NCBI GenBank assembly: GCA_032622095.1
Contig: CP136065.1
Location: forward strand, 218,592,151-218,656,150
From: Siphonodentalium dalli
Lineage: Eukaryota; Mollusca; Scaphopoda; Gadilida; Siphonodentaliidae
Length of the DNA stretch: 64,000 nt
Direction: 5' to 3'
A program made the position numbers and the translations under genes. Every line of letters starts with the position of its first letter. The stretch's first letter is position 1. Shown in pieces: positions 47,629 through 58,516 of this stretch. The notes beneath the pieces were generated by a model, which was not told the DNA's origin, did not search any database, and saw only the letters and a list, made by a program, of their open reading frames with translations.

Positions 47629-48856
47629 CAGGATAATGGAATATAACAACCCTATAACGAGGATGAAACGTGCACACAATTTCACTGTGATTATCGTAAT
47701 AGACCTTCAATGTGCAAATTAGCGGCAAAATACCTCTAGCTGTGCTAGCAATATCCCGAAACTGTGCTTCGTGCAAAGTTTAACAATACCAGACATCAAT
47801 GATTGCCTAAACATCAATCTGGAGTGATTAAAATGTACCAACATGTGCATCGCTTGTAAATCGTCTTATCCGCTTTGATAAAGAATGATCCGATATAGCC
47901 AATTTAAAAGGAAAAACAACATAATTAAAGCCATGCACCGTAGGCTGTCCATGAACTGTGCTATCGCGAATGAATTAATGTACGCATGGACGTACATCGA
48001 CCAGGTAATTTGGCTAATGAATTATCGCAAATTGAACTCCAATTGGCATTTTTGAGTATTGCAACCTCATGTTGTCCGCGGCGAAACGTCCGCCGATGAT
48101 TGGGGCAACCACATGGGGAGATATTAGTTAAATAATAACCCTCTCGGCGCTACGTTCTTTATACGATTGAACTGACCTCGCATGTAAATATAAATCTCTG
48201 CCAGAGTTGCCAATCTTACCAATATTCGCCTCGGTCACAGCATCGATTTTAATAAGATTCTTTTAGATTCAGATAAATGCACGTACAACGATTTCGACAG
48301 CTACAACGCAGACTGATCACATACTATCAGAATCGTGTTGGTTTAATAATATTTATTCCATTCTAACTACATCAAGTATAATACAATAGCATACAATGTT
48401 GTGTTCCTTCTGCAGACCGAGGACGTGGATTCGGGCTTATATTGCCGTCTCCGCGCGTGACCATATCTCAATTTGACTCAGTTGTGCTTCTTAGAGGCAG
48501 GGAATTTATACGTTCATTTATCATATTATGTGTATATTTGTAGGATTGAATGGGAGCAATATATGTAATTAATGCACTAAGTACTTCGATGTCGGTTGTC
48601 ATATCATTCATGGCTACTGCTTCATAATTTTAGTTGGGAAAACGTTCTGTACCAGGATCGTGTTCAAACCGGTCCATAATTGACAAGTTTACCAAATAAT
48701 TGCCAGGTTTGCGTCGGACTGTCTACTATATGCCGTAGTATATATTTCATATTGCACAGGCATGTGAATGACACAGTTCACAGAGACAACAGTGAATTGA
48801 ATTGTTCTATACAATACGAGTTGAATGTTTCGCGCATTATCGGTGATACTATTAGA
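47629..48856. other. No gene seen
   Basis: No motif-bearing frame and no clear repeat in this part of the intron. Confidence 0.4.
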
Positions 48857-49313
48857 TTAACCCTTTACCCAACAGAACGGCCCTGTGCCAATGCATTCTC
48901 TTATATATGCGAGTCGACCATAGGTCGCCTCGCATATATATAAGAGAATGCATTGGCTTAACACATATTAAAAATGATAAAATTGTCAAAGAATGTAGAA
49001 AAATATTATAAAAATTGTTAAAAAATGTAAGAAAACATTATAAAATTGTTAAAGAATGTAAGAAAAAATGGTAAAAAGCGTTTTTTTTAGGCCAATGCAT
49101 TCTCTTATATATGCGAGGCGACCTATGGTCGACTCGCATATATAAGATAATGCATTGGCACAGGGCATAACTGTGACCATCACAATGTGGTCAATGAACC
49201 GGTTCCAATGATATCCATATTTGTATGGTGTTATTGAGACAGACGGAAGATATTTTAGGCTGTGGAAGCTTTATTTTGGGCGTTTTTGGCCGTTTTGTTG
49301 GGTAAAGGGTTAA
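48857..49313. mobile_element. TTAA-flanked double-hairpin MITE, copy 1
   Basis: TTAA at both ends (48857-48860, 49310-49313), inverted ends CCCTTTACCCAACA / TGTTGGGTAAAGGG, and two ~70-bp hairpins at 48887-48957 and 49091-49159. The second hairpin is the reverse complement of the first. Between them are repeated AATGTAAGAAAA / TTGTTAAAGAATG pieces. The TTAA duplication and CCC-type ends point to a non-autonomous piggyBac relative. No coding. Confidence 0.9.
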
Positions 49314-50194
49314 TTCAATACCAGACAGCATTTTAATCGATGCTATGACAGAGGTGAATATCGGTAAGATAGACATCATGTAGATATTGAGTCAATAGTT
49401 GCAATAAACGTTTAAAGCGGCATATATTTGTTAAATCCTTAAAACTACTAACTGGTCGTTTTTGACGCGTTCCGGAGGATCAAAATCGGTCGATATAAAC
49501 ATGGAGTATGTATTATTATAACTAGTTCCTGGGTTGAAATTTGATCCTGGAGCAATACCAGCTATTATGAGAGAAAATGTACCTTGTGTCAGTCAGAATT
49601 AGGGACTAATTTCATGTCCCACTGAAATGCTCAGTATTACACGATCTCTGCGTCGGAAATACATATCACCATATTTTTACCGAAATACTAATACTATTAT
49701 TTTGAGAGAATTCTTCATCTTGGGAAAAGGAAGACGAACCATATGTCCATATTCATTAGAAGGGTTTTGTACGCTCTCCCGTGGTTTCTACTTGCGATTT
49801 TTACCATATAAGTTCACCATGTTTTGTCGCACTATATATGTTAACCTTCCATTTGTTGCACATGTAATATACCATGCACTGATGCATTATGTCTAAATAT
49901 ATATATGGTAATCCAATACACAACAAGCACGCATGCGCTCATAATTTATAATATATGCGTCTTCACATCTGTATATCAACATGATGATGATTTTAATTGT
50001 AGAGGTGTTCATGAGGCGGGTGTATGTGCGGTGTATCTCACGAGGCGACAGAAAAGGGCAACAAAATAAAAACGACGTTCGTGTATACATACAAGCACGA
50101 GCAATATACGTCATCATTTAATATCGTGTTATAATCAATAAATTAATATCATTATACCCCCCCCCCCGCAACGAGTTGTATGGGTAATCTGGAA
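49314..50194. other. No gene seen
   Basis: Contains an open frame of 89 codons at 49627 without a recognisable motif, and a pure C run at 50156-50167. Confidence 0.4.
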
Positions 50195-50625
50195 TCAGAT
50201 TATCCGTCCTTCTGTCCGTCCGTGTACACAATTTTGTCCGAGCTTTTTATTCCTACATTTTTCGGTCAATATTTTTGAAACTTGCCACAGATATTTATTA
50301 TCGCGAAACCTGTGCATCTGCGACTATGACGTCTGTCCGACTTGTTTTGGGGGAGTTATCCCCATTTTTCGACATATAAAATTTTCGCAACATGCATAAT
50401 TTTGTCCGAGCTTTTATTCCTACATTTCTAGGTCAATGTTTTTGAAACTTGGCACAGATATTTAGTACCATGGGAACCTATGTACCTGAGATTATGACGT
50501 ATGTCCGTCTTTTTTTTTTCTTCTTTTTTTTTGTGTGTAAGTTATTCCCCTTTTTCGACTTGGAACATTTTCGCAACATGCATAATTTTGTCCGAGCTTT
50601 TATTCCTACAATTTTCGGTCAATAG
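50195..50625 (+). repeat. ~175-bp tandem repeat (TTTGTCCGAGC family), about 2.4 units
   Basis: The phrase AATTTTGTCCGAGC recurs at about 50230, 50399 and 50586, each followed by TTTTATTCCTACA and CGGTCAAT or GGTCAAT. Same family as 33.99-34.79 kb. Confidence 0.8.
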
Positions 50626-50660
50626 GTTAGGGGTTAGGGTTAGGGCGTTTAGGGTTAGGG
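50625..50660 (+). repeat. Interstitial telomere-like tract (TTAGGG)n
   Basis: About five TTAGGG-type units, two of them altered (GTTAGGG, TTTAGGG), directly after the last TTTGTCCGAGC unit. TTAGGG is the telomere repeat of vertebrates, molluscs, annelids and many other animals, and not of most arthropods or nematodes. Confidence 0.85.
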
Positions 50661-51741
50661 TTCCCTGTTAACATAATTTCAGTGCCCAATATATAGTAAT
50701 GGCAACTTCATTAGAATAACATGTTGAGTGCGGGGGTATACCTTAGTCCCAACTGGGACAGGCCCATCTCTAGTTATATGTATAAGGGAACGGTACCATC
50801 AAGCTTTTAGCTTGCTGCCAAATCATATTTAAACGAGATGGGATCCTATTCTCAAAAAGTTAGAAATACATGAAAATAATAGAATGTTGGTGGAACATTG
50901 AAAAAAATGCACCTGGTGAGTTTTTTTTCGATTGGAGTTTCGGTTCTTCAATCCGAATTGAGTAACTAACAGTTGTAATTTTACTTACAAAGCAGACGAG
51001 TTTTATTTTATTCTTCTTAAAGTTGGGTGGTGTAAATTGAAATGAGCCAAATCGGGGTGTAGAAAGAATTTGAAAGCTGCAAGCCAATCAAGACCACTAG
51101 ATACCTCCCTGTGACCGATAAGTATTACCATCGACGTATATTGTATATTTAATATAGATCGATGGTATTACCTGCCATGATATATACGTTTCTCTTGAGT
51201 AATTACCTTGCATATCTGCTTGCTCACGGAGAACAAGTGTAAGGAATTAGGCTATGTATGTCAAGATATTAATTGGTCATACAGACTAAACAATCAGTAA
51301 ACATAAAATAAAACCTGCTGGTTAATAGGGTTCTCGGTTGTTAGTCATGTCGAATCAATACCAGCTGAGGCCAAAATGAAAACGATATTAATTGCACACG
51401 TGCTATATCTGATGTGATACTCGAAATCGAGTGTATTATAAAGTCATACAGCCATGTCTACACTCAGAAAAATCAGAGGCCGTATAGGTATTCTGGAGTG
51501 CCTACGGCTGTCTTTGGTAGTCCAGAGCACCAAACTGACGCTGCGCTGGTATCCCAGGATCCCACAGAGGTCTGTAATACCAAACGAGCTATGCAGTTAG
51601 CATAATACGACTCGCAATCGTATCGATTACAGGTTGGAAGTTTCAAACCGCTGTTATCTAGAGTTACGGTTCCTGTGATCGCAGCGCCATTCGCACTTCT
51701 TTCTTTGTTTTCAAATCATCCGGACGAAAATAATACCATCA

Positions 51742-51975
51742 ATGGCGGTCCTTGTGGACAAATGGACTTTGGCGGATGTGTGTAATTGGCTCACTGACTG
51801 CGATTTGGAGGAATTAGTTGATTCATTTAAAGGTTTGTCTTATATCATTATTTCTTTTCGCCAATTTCGGGCAGTTTTTAATTTTACTATGATTTCACTG
51901 TTTTCAGGCTCGGCGACCAGAGGAGTGTGTTCGACACTCAGACAATATGTCTTGGAGATCCACAAACCGATGTAA
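51742..51975 (+). CDS. SAM-domain-like start exon(s) of a possible small gene
   Basis: ATG in good context (ATCAATGGC) opens DKWTLADVCNWLTDCDLEEL and VDSFK, which looks like the first two helices of a sterile alpha motif (W-x-x-x-x-V-x-x-W-L, then L-x-x-x-x-x-x-F). After about 30 codons there is a possible donor (AAAG|GTTTGT, 51833) and, 75 bases later, an acceptor (TTTTCAG, ending 51907). The 75-base piece contains no stop, so it may be retained. The frame ends at TAA 51975. The second half of a SAM domain is not visible here. The nearest downstream coding block (53057) is not in the right phase for a direct splice from 51832, so at least one unseen exon or another start would be needed. SAM domains usually mediate protein-protein contacts. 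The gene call is tentative. Confidence 0.35.
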   Translation: MAVLVDKWTLADVCNWLTDCDLEELVDSFKGLSYIIISFRQFRAVFNFTMISLFSGSATRGVCSTLRQYVLEIHKPM

Positions 51976-53056
51976 ATTAGATCGTTCGAGTTAAAATAGA
52001 TAAATCGGTCTATTTCCTAGTCTGGGCAAGTTTATAGAAGGACTATTTTACAAGTACGGTATCAAGCAATAAAAGAGTGAGATTATCAAAAAAGATCACT
52101 AATTATGATTCGTACAAAATAATTCGGTTTCAAAATATATACATGTAATTATTCTATTGATAAAATAAGTTCAATCTTTTATTAACCCTTATCAGTAGAG
52201 TGACTTTTGGTATTTTGATATTTTCCTAAAAATACACCCGATAGTGATGGTAGGGTACGAGTATGAGTACGTCCGACACTGACCATTGAAGGCACCCACA
52301 AACATTATAGAAATACAGTATTATACACAAAAACTGAATATTATTATTTCTAAAAGATTGAGCATAATTCAACATTTTAGAATAAAATACTAGTAGGTAC
52401 AGATATTCGCCCCAGCGTAAAAGATTCAGCCAAATATGTTGTCCGAAGAGTACATCCGAAACCGTGGAATTGCCCACCTGTGGTCAGGTCACTACTCCCA
52501 ATACGGTCTCAGTTAATGAGCAATTCGCACATGCGCAGCATGATGTCGTCTGAAGCTTTGATTTTGCGAGATTTGATACCCCTGCTTCTGTCCGAGCCGA
52601 TAATTAATCATGTATTCGCTATTTGCTTCAATGGTGCGATCTCATTATGATATAACTGTTGTGTCAGGATAAATCGGCTGGTTTGTTTTAATTCAGCGCT
52701 CATCAATGTTACGATTCTGGAATTTCAAATTCCTGCACCAGTAAAAGGGAATCTTTTTCCTTCGGGTACCACTCAGTTACATAACGTAATCTGTTTATGG
52801 CTCCTCTCCTTTGTGAGGGACGTGTGGCATTTACATGGCTGAATAGAATTAACCATATGGTTCTGAACCGGGTACTGGCTTATTGCTAGTGTCCGAGTTC
52901 AAACAATTATTTTGTTTGTATGTCAAGCGTTTTTTGACAAAATTTCACCCATTTGCATTCTTAGTCAATAGTCAGACAGTGCTTCTTTACCAGATATTGT
53001 CAGAACAGAGGTAATTTAAACAAATTTTATTAACTCATATTCAATCTCATTCACAG
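51976..53056. other. No exon recognised between the two candidate coding blocks
   Basis: Searched by eye for the second half of a SAM domain and found none. The sequence otherwise looks unique. Confidence 0.3.
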
Positions 53057-53335
53057 GTTCCACTTGGACCAACACCGGCACTGGTGCTAAAAGGATGTGT
53101 TTGTGGGCACCTCTTCTCATGTGACAAGATAGCCATTGTGATGGACGAAATGGAGATTTGTGACATGACGCTGGCAATATCTCTACTGATGTCGACCTAC
53201 TTCGTGTTTGGGATACAATATGCACGGAAGGTCAAGAATACAATGATATTTCTGGAAAAGCATGTCATGAAACTAGATGGCGTTAGTGCAATAACTAACG
53301 GAGTCATTAGATTTCACAACATGATAATGAAATAG
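53057..53335 (+). CDS. Possible terminal exon, conserved-looking uncharacterised protein
   Basis: An acceptor (CAATCTCATTCACAG, ending 53056) leads into 92 open codons starting VPLGPTPALVLKGC and ending at TAG 53335. It includes DKIAIVMDEMEICDMTLAIS, then LLMSTYFVFGIQY, a K-rich step and FLEKHVMKLDG. The pattern of an aliphatic 'valued' segment, a Y-F-V-F-x-I-x-Y helix and an F-L-E-x-x-x-x-x-L-D/G helix resembles the last exon of uncharacterised multi-copy invertebrate proteins, some of which carry an N-terminal SAM domain. That is family memory, not a search result. A poly(A) signal follows at 53682. If it joins the 51742 exon it makes a small SAM-plus-unknown protein. It could also be a processed or decayed copy. 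Confidence 0.45.
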   Translation, partial: VPLGPTPALVLKGCVCGHLFSCDKIAIVMDEMEICDMTLAISLLMSTYFVFGIQYARKVKNTMIFLEKHVMKLDGVSAITNGVIRFHNMIMK

Positions 53336-53364
53336 GGTTATCATTTAAAAGGATATACTGTTGA

Positions 53365-53573
53365 TACATGGATTCGTAAAGACAGAATCGACCATTTTAA
53401 GGTCAAAGGTGCCGTTAATTTCGAGGGCTGTAGTGGACATATTATGGATAGATAGATATATATTAGTTTGCAGAAAAAAATTCTTATTTCATTCCATAAT
53501 AACGATTTAAATTTTGTTTACAAAATTACATTTGACCTTAAAATTGACGATTCTGACTTTACGAATCCGTGTA
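53365..53573. mobile_element. Small MITE (ACATGGATTCGTAAAG ends)
   Basis: About 50-bp inverted ends (ACATGGATTCGTAAAGACAG ... complement ending CTTTACGAATCCGTGT), total ~209 bp, within the putative 3' UTR of the exon at 53057. No coding. Confidence 0.75.
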
Positions 53574-53681
53574 ATGATTTACATGTGTAAATCCATGTAG
53601 TGACCCCGTTGGTACATGTACATTTCTTTGATCAGTGTGTATATATATACATTCCATGTTATCACATTAACTGTTGAATTT

Positions 53682-53687
53682 AATAAA
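53682..53687 (+). terminator. Poly(A) signal AATAAA
   Basis: AATAAA 347 bp after the stop at 53335, followed by T/GT-rich sequence. It could end the transcript of the possible terminal exon. Confidence 0.35.
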
Positions 53688-54084
53688 TGATTTAACTAGT
53701 TTCTTATTTTTCTCATATGATAGCAATATGGGTATGAATTGTCCAGATCTAAAAACATGTATAATGCAGAGCTGATAGTTATCTGCCTTGAGTGGAATGT
53801 TGTACATGAATAAAAATGCTGTATCAGTTGGATGCTAATAGTATTTTGAGTGCATAGCTCTATTAGATCACCTTCTGTGTGGTACACTTCTGTTTTCCTA
53901 GCCACTATCCGAGGAAATAGCCCAGGGATGATTTGGCACCAGCCCTTCTAATAACTCTCTATATCTACCCTCTAGTCACGTTACGTATTCATGTTCGTGA
54001 TCCCACCGATGGCAACAGCCACACTCTGGTGAATCGTGTCGTCAGTAGAATATCAGGCTGGATTATTGGATGCGACTCGTGTAG

Positions 54085-54412
54085 TACCAACATTAGGTTG
54101 GTAGTCTGGAGTACCAAATATATTTGGTATTCTGGAGTGCCAAAAACAGGTTGGCAGTCTGGAGTACCAAATATATTTTGGTACTCTGGAGTACCAAAAT
54201 TTGGGTACTCCATGAGGGTCTATGGAGTCCCTAATTTGGCACTCCAGAGTACCAAATACGAAGTACCAAAAGTGTTGTGGTACTCCGGAGTACCATTCAG
54301 GTTTGGTACTCTGGAGTACCAAAACCTCATTTGGTACTCTGGAGTACCACAATTTTGGTACTCCGTGTGGGACAGCCGGAGTACCAAATTTGGTACTCCA
54401 GAGTACCTGGAG
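54085..54412. repeat. Array of short self-complementary units (TTTGGTACTC/GAGTACCAAA)
   Basis: About a dozen copies of CTGGAGTACCAAA and its complement TTTGGTACTC are interleaved so that many units are near-palindromes of about 22 bp. A single related piece lies at 51488-51530. Because the repeat is open in several frames it creates long spurious frames (up to 182 codons) on both strands, which are not called. Confidence 0.85.
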
Positions 54413-54794
54413 TTTTTAGAGTGTATATTACCTTTGCACTCTTACATGCAACCTGTCCAAATACGAATCATTTTCACTTAGCACATTTGTTCGAATTATT
54501 GATCAATAGATCCCATCTTCGTTTCTGAAATTCTGATGTAATTGGCCGGTATTCCATAGCACGCACCGGGTCCCTTTGTTCTGCCAACAGCGATTGTGGC
54601 CAAATTTACAACTCGGTAATATTCTTTATCCGCTGGAGATTTCATGACGTCGACCTGTTGAGGGGATGTGAGGAATACCCAGGGCTGGTGCATCTCCGTG
54701 ATCTAACCACATCTTATTGTGTTGTAAGTAATTGGCGAAACAATTACATGTAAGCTATTACCGTTTATTGTACACCTAAAATTATACTTATTTA

Positions 54795-55256
54795 AAGGCC
54801 CACTTAATTTTCAAGTCGCCGATTATTTTTATTATAGTGACTTGATATACGGTTTTCATAACAATCTATGCCATAAAATATGATTAATATACTATAATTC
54901 ATCTATATTTGAAACATCTGTGTCTCAGAAGATGCCCAGAGAGAAATAGAAAACTGCAGAAGACTTCCCCCTCTGGTACCCAGAATGCAACAGAATTCAA
55001 ACTTTTTCAATGAAAGGGGAAGAACTCTATCTTTAATATATAGAGTTATTCCCCCTGCATTGAAAATAATACTGATTTTTAATTCAATCTTGATGACAAA
55101 ACGCGTTGGCAATTCAACAAAAACAACATGTCCACAATTTATTACACCGGATAAGATGATAATACAATGTTTTGGAGCTTCTTCTTTCAAATGGTATATA
55201 ATATGGCATATATTTTATATAAAGTAATAGGGGGGTTCGAAAATTAAGTGGGCCTT
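54795..55256 (+). mobile_element. GGCCCACTT MITE, copy B
   Basis: Inverted ends AAGGCCCACTTAATTTTC / GAAAATTAAGTGGGCCTT, 462 bp, same orientation and internal order as copy A (25651). Confidence 0.9.
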
Positions 55257-55357
55257 TATACCACGATCGCCTATCTTACTATATAAATAATGCCCGCATC
55301 TGTTTAAATTTTACATTTAATCAACACCTGTTGATTAAACGTGCCTACTGTTGATTA

Positions 55358-55526
55358 AACTTCGCAGAGTGGATTAAACTTTCTCCATACAATTTGAACG
55401 GAAAAGTGTTTATCCATCGCATTGTAAAGATCGTGGCATAAACTTCGCAGAGTGGATTAAACTTTCTCCATACATTTTGAACGGAAAAGTTTTTATCCAT
55501 CGCATTGTAAAGATCGTGGCATAAAC
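55358..55526. repeat. Two tandem ~80-bp units
   Basis: AACTTCGCAGAGTGGATTAA...AAAGATCGTGGCATA at 55361-55440 is repeated with two or three substitutions at 55441-55524. Confidence 0.9.
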
Positions 55527-55530
55527 AAAA

Positions 55531-55668
55531 TATACGCATAGTGTTTCTGAATAACAAATTTTATCCACTCGTGGGATTGGCGATTTACACCACTCGCTGA
55601 AGCTCGTGGTGTAAATCGTCAATCCCACGAGTGGATTAAATTTGTTATTCAGAAACACTATGCGTATA
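55531..55668. repeat. Large near-perfect palindrome (65-bp arms)
   Basis: TATACGCATAGTGTTTCTGA to about 55596 pairs with its complement ending AGAAACACTATGCGTATA at 55668. The loop is about 8 bases, with only a few mismatches. It could extrude a cruciform or give a long RNA hairpin if transcribed as part of the intron. Confidence 0.9.
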
Positions 55669-56074
55669 CTCTATATATATACAACATATTCCATGTGATA
55701 TACAATTTGAAAAAGGAAGCTCCAAAACGTATTATCAACTTATCTGGTCGATTGAACTGTGAACATTTTGTTTTTATCAAGGTACCGACGTCTGTTCTGT
55801 GATTAATTTCTATCTGTGTACTGCCATATATATCTATTATTCTCAATGGAAGAGGAATATCTATACCTCTTAGTTGTGAATTATGATGCATTCTGGGTAT
55901 ATACAGGGGGAAGAAGTCTTGGTGTGAATCTGAGAATATATATCACTTCTAGGCTGTTCCTAATTCTGGTGGAATAAACATGTATATATTTTGTTTCCTC
56001 TTCCAAATGGTATATACTATGGAATATGTTGTATATAATTTATCTGGGCATTGATCTCAACATTAAGTGGGCCT
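55669..56074 (-). mobile_element. GGCCCACTT MITE, copy D (one end missing)
   Basis: Retains the AAGTGGGCCT end at 56074 and the family's interior (AAGGAAGCTCCAAAACGTAT, ATTATCAACTTATCTGGT) in reverse orientation. The other end is replaced by the palindrome at 55531-55668. Confidence 0.75.
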
Positions 56075-57895
56075 AACATGCCTGGAAAAACAGAATGCTA
56101 GATGAAAATGTCGCATGTTGCATACTGCAAACTAGACCGATACAGCTTAAATACAGATAAAACGACTCCAAAACAGAAGGCTAGATGAAAGCCTTTAACT
56201 ATATATATAGCTTAAATCATAGTTCATACCCACTTAGTTTGTGGCTTGGGACAGTTTTAACGAGATGCGGTAGATGTGGGGAAATGTGAAGACTGCTTAA
56301 ACTCGGACCAGGATAGCAGCTGACATCGTATTGGATTAATGGCATTCGACACGTAAAAGGTAGACTACATACGCAGTCGAATTTCGAACAAAAGTCGAAT
56401 CGAAGCACTAAATATATAAAATTTATCCAAAATGACAAATCAATTCCTGACGATCATAGTTATGCTAACTACACAAACCTGTTATAAGTTCCCATTAATA
56501 ACCCAGGGACATAGCATATCCAGACAAGTTCAAAGCAGCGAACACAATAATTAAGCTTCGGAACAATGCTCAAGCATGCACTCTCGAAATAATTAAACAT
56601 ACACTTATTTCTTGAGGATTTTCTATGCTAAATATACCTAATAAATCGACAGTTTTTTTATAATTATGTGAACTAACTATAAAACATACCAAACTACATG
56701 TCCGTATGGGAGATAACATGTGTTATACGTGTTATCTTCTACTTTTTATACGGCGTGGGAATAAAATCAGCGCCGAATCTCCACCTTCACTGCTGCTAAG
56801 ATAATTCAAGATTGTATTCCAATCCTTTTTATATCCATTCATATGTCCGCTGGGGAGATATAATCCCCCGAACCGCACACAACACTTGACTCACGGTTCA
56901 GACATATACACGACCTGGGCGAAATATAAACATATTATTGCAAATGCGATCTTAAAGTCAATGGCTAACATGTGTTTACATTGCTCTTGGGTATATACTG
57001 CTAAAGGCTTGACCACACTTTGCTCACACATGTGGCCTTTTCATGAAATCGTGGGCATTCCTTTCTCCATTTCCTGCGATTTATAACAATACCAAAAATA
57101 ATAGGAAATGCAAACATATTTTGTGAATTTCTGTAGGGGAATTTTGCATTTGAATGGAGAATGTCTGGAGTTCGTTGTAGAATGAGAAGACTTCCTTATC
57201 GGATTTCCTCCGAGTCAGGGGTCATTGACTCCTATTAAAGGTACCAGGGCACTCGCCACGCTCCATGCAGAGTTCAGTCCCCTACGCATGACTTACCGCT
57301 GCCCGCACCTACGCGTATAGTGGGAAGAAATGTCACATCTATATATTTATTTGAGACTTTTGCAGGTTACTATTCATTCTGCATTATTCTGACAAACTGA
57401 ACTGTCCATATTCATTTGAAAACTGTCCAGATCAAGCCAGAATGAATTGTAACTGACAAAACACTTCAATATTTTTTTTTAGAGTTGTTAATAATGAAAA
57501 TAAGAAAAAAAGTCGATCTAGTTTTACTTTTATAACAAAAATATGTTATTTCACATGAACCCACTTCCAAGGTTTTGGGCCCCTTCAAAGGGACTACTAT
57601 CCAAATCTCGTTTTCCGAGGTTCAACATAGGTTAGAAAATGCGTAAAATACTTATATGAGCTTTATATGTACCAGAACGATTTTTACGAGTCATATAAAC
57701 TGCATCAACTTATTGCACAGTCGTGAGACGAGCGTTATTTGCTTCCCCGCATGTACATGTAGACAACTAACAGCCTAATTGTATTCCTTGACATTGTTAT
57801 ATATCCATGCTGAGGGGCGCACGGAGGGCATAAATATATCGCATATTAGTATTTCGCGTATTTATCCACTAATTTGTATCATCTGTAGGTCTTAT
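56075..57895. other. No gene seen
   Basis: Intron sequence without a supported frame or repeat family. Confidence 0.4.
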
Positions 57896-58373
57896 AAGGC
57901 CAACTTAATTTTCGAACCCGAAAATCGCATATATAAAATATATACCATATTATATACCATTTGAAAGAGGAAGATCCAAAACATTGTATTATCAACTTAT
58001 CTGGTGTAATAAACTGAACATATTGTTTTTGTTGAGTTACCGACGTGTTTTTCTGCTTAAATTTCATCTGGTTTTGTTGTGCAAAGTGTATTATTTTCAA
58101 TGGAGGGGGGAATAACTCTATATTTTAAAGATAGAGTTATTCCCCTTCCGTTGAAATTACATTTTTAGTTTCAATTCTGTTGCATTATGGAAGCCATAAC
58201 GGGGGGGGGGGGTCGTTTTATGATTTCAGCTGTTTTCTATTTCCCTATGGGCATCTTCTGAGACACAGACGTTTCAAATGGTGATGATTTATAGTATTTT
58301 AATCATATTTTATGGCATAGATTGTTAATAAAACCGTATATCAAGTCACTATAAAAGAAATTAACTGGGCCTT
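57896..58373 (-). mobile_element. GGCCCACTT MITE, copy C, 143 bp before the main exon
   Basis: Ends AAGGCCAACTTAATTTTCGA and TTAACTGGGCCTT, 478 bp, reverse orientation relative to A and B. An internal inverted pair around 58105-58150 (AACTCTATATTTTAAAGATA) and a pure G run (58201-58212) are family features. Confidence 0.85.
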
Positions 58374-58516
58374 TAAAGTGAGGTTTGAATATATATAATA
58401 ATGTTCCATTACTTGACATGTTTCAGTCACAGTATATTATCCAATATATTTCGAGAGTGGGGATTCAAAAATGCGTTGTCCACATGAGAATTCAAACATT
58501 TGTATTTTATTTTCAG

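Larger units (their letters stand above)
31257..58516 (+). other. Implied 27.3-kb intron
   Basis: Bounded by GTAAGT at 31257 and a pyrimidine-rich acceptor TTGTATTTTATTTTCAG ending at 58516. The intron holds most mobile elements in the window and one possible small nested gene on the same strand. The GGCCCACTT MITE copy C ends only 143 bp before the acceptor. Confidence 0.5.

Noticed and set aside
53933-54528. Overlapping open frames up to 182 codons on both strands
   Set aside because: They arise from the GGTACTC/GAGTACC short repeat, which lacks stops in several frames. The peptides are repetitive (YSGVPK-type) and have no start or splice support.
58471-58516. In-frame ATG 15 codons before the main exon's acceptor
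   Set aside because: It would start MRCPHENSNICILFS, a poor signal peptide, and it overlaps a good polypyrimidine tract and acceptor. The spliced model is better.
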